This document shows, piece by piece, positions 63,487-64,000 of a DNA stretch of 64,000 nucleotides. Source of the DNA: Sulfurifustis variabilis. GTDB lineage: Bacteria > Pseudomonadota > Gammaproteobacteria > Acidiferrobacterales > Sulfurifustaceae. Where the stretch lies: positions 3,038,001 to 3,102,000 of the forward strand of contig NZ_AP014936.1 in assembly GCF_002355415.1 (NCBI RefSeq), written 5' to 3'. The notes under the pieces are model-generated. The model did no database searches and had not been told where the DNA came from. It saw only the letters and a program-made list of their open reading frames with translations. Within the stretch, counting starts at the first letter, position 1; every line of letters starts with the position of its first letter. The position numbers and the translations under genes are program-made.

Positions 63487-64000
63487 GTGAGAAGCTTCGG
63501 TGCCGCGAATAACAACCGCAAGTACGTCGAGATCTGGCGGGCCGACATCCATATGGCCTTGGTGCACCTGTGGAAGTCGATGCTCGACGCGGCGCAGCAG
63601 ACCGTCAAACGTGAAAAGGAAATGAGGCGATTTTTCGGCCTCGAAAGCGGCGACGTCGAGGCGCTGCTCGTCGCGGGCGAACCGGATCTCATGTGCATCG
63701 CCGGCGGCATGCCCTATCCCTTCCGCCCGGCGCGCCCGCTGACCGAGATTCTGCGTGACGGGCGTCCCACCGAAGAAGAGCGAAGGCTCGCCGGGAGTGG
63801 CGTCTCGCGCACCGCGATCGAGATGCAGATCGTCTGGACCTCGTACCTCACGGTGCTGCGCTCAGTCCTTGAGCGGGACGAGCGTGCGCGAGTCCTTTGC
63901 GGGTTGGCGGTCGCCGAGAGCACCGCGGTCCTTCGTACGTCCATCGCCGCAATCCAGATGGTCGTGTCCGCCGGACCTTACTGCTTTGCCGCTTCGGAGT
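63487..64000 (+). CDS. Partial protein with two tandem FlhD-like segments, possible transfer activator
   Basis: GTG at 63487 follows GGAGGG at 63473-63479; an upstream ATGATG is closed by a stop. The frame is open to the window end, 171 residues. Residues 21-80 (IHMALVHLWKSML to GGMPYPFRP) and 111-170 (IEMQIVWTSYLTVL to AGPYCFAAS) align without gaps over 60 positions, with GL at the same place and a final phi-x-x-AG segment. The pattern GLESGDVEALLV...DLMCIAGGMPYPFRP is compatible with the FlhD fold. In SXT elements FlhCD-like SetCD activate transfer and are repressed by SetR. The link is inference. Confidence 0.4.
   Translation, partial: MRSFGAANNNRKYVEIWRADIHMALVHLWKSMLDAAQQTVKREKEMRRFFGLESGDVEALLVAGEPDLMCIAGGMPYPFRPARPLTEILRDGRPTEEERRLAGSGVSRTAIEMQIVWTSYLTVLRSVLERDERARVLCGLAVAESTAVLRTSIAAIQMVVSAGPYCFAASE

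Larger units (their letters stand above)
35852..64000. mobile_element. Second accessory element, conjugative type, continuing past the window
   Basis: This stretch starts at a tRNA-Lys 3' repeat and carries defence genes (RloC-like, AbiE, Wadjet, CBASS), then traF-traH-traG, a CI-like repressor and a possible FlhD-like activator. The tra and regulator content is like SXT/R391-type integrative conjugative elements. Whether the defence part and the tra part are one element is not proven; the truncated S49 gene at 54030 marks an internal junction. The right end, integrase and intact tRNA are predicted outside the window. Confidence 0.5.

Overview
The window reads as a GC-rich proteobacterial chromosome. 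The left edge (1-4627) looks like core genome of a sulfur-oxidising chemolithoautotroph: the C-terminal part of a SoxB-type thiosulfohydrolase, a phosphoribulokinase (Calvin cycle), a DUF3391/HD-GYP signalling protein, a carboxymuconolactone-decarboxylase/Rieske fusion and a ThpR-type RNA cyclic phosphodiesterase. A gamma- or betaproteobacterial sulfur oxidiser is the best guess; the genus cannot be fixed from this sequence.

From 4643 onward nearly everything is accessory. Two perfect 45-bp direct repeats (4643-4687 and 35852-35896) are the 3' end (anticodon loop to CCA) of a tRNA-Lys(UUU) gene on the minus strand. They bracket a 31-kb island with a tyrosine integrase and AlpA-like protein immediately inside the right copy. 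Neither copy is an intact tRNA, so a second element probably lies between 35896 and the intact gene, which should be to the right of this window.

Island 1 is packed with defence-type genes: a nucleotidyltransferase/HEPN pair, a TIR-like/membrane-protein/frameshifted-gene trio, an AbiE-like pair, and a 17-kb divergent locus built from a DUF499 ATPase, a DUF1156 DNA methyltransferase, an HTH-fused SNF2/DUF3883 helicase, a phospholipase-D nuclease, a second helicase and an unrecognised protein. A two-gene CBASS-like unit (CD-NTase plus Cap15-type membrane beta-barrel effector) sits inside the minus-strand operon of that locus with overlapping reading frames. A sacsin/HSP90-like ATPase with a nuclease-like C-terminus and a second integrase follow, then a gene-poor 1.6 kb.

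The second accessory region (35897-54030) carries a RloC-like zinc-hook ATPase, a second AbiE pair, a MukFEB-sized Wadjet operon (jetABCD-like) and a type II CBASS operon (capV, DncV-like cyclase, cap2, cap3). Its effector gene capV is split by a complete 1252-bp IS3-family element with a GTC target duplication; removing the element restores the frame exactly. The CBASS block abuts a 3'-truncated S49 peptidase gene.

The right end (54030-64000) is part of an SXT/F-like integrative conjugative element: an excisionase-like small protein, traF, traH and traG of an F-type secretion system, an unknown two-TM protein, a CI/SetR-like repressor lacking the S24 Ser/Lys dyad, a divergent lytic transglycosylase, and a partial protein with two tandem FlhD-like segments that may be the transfer activator.
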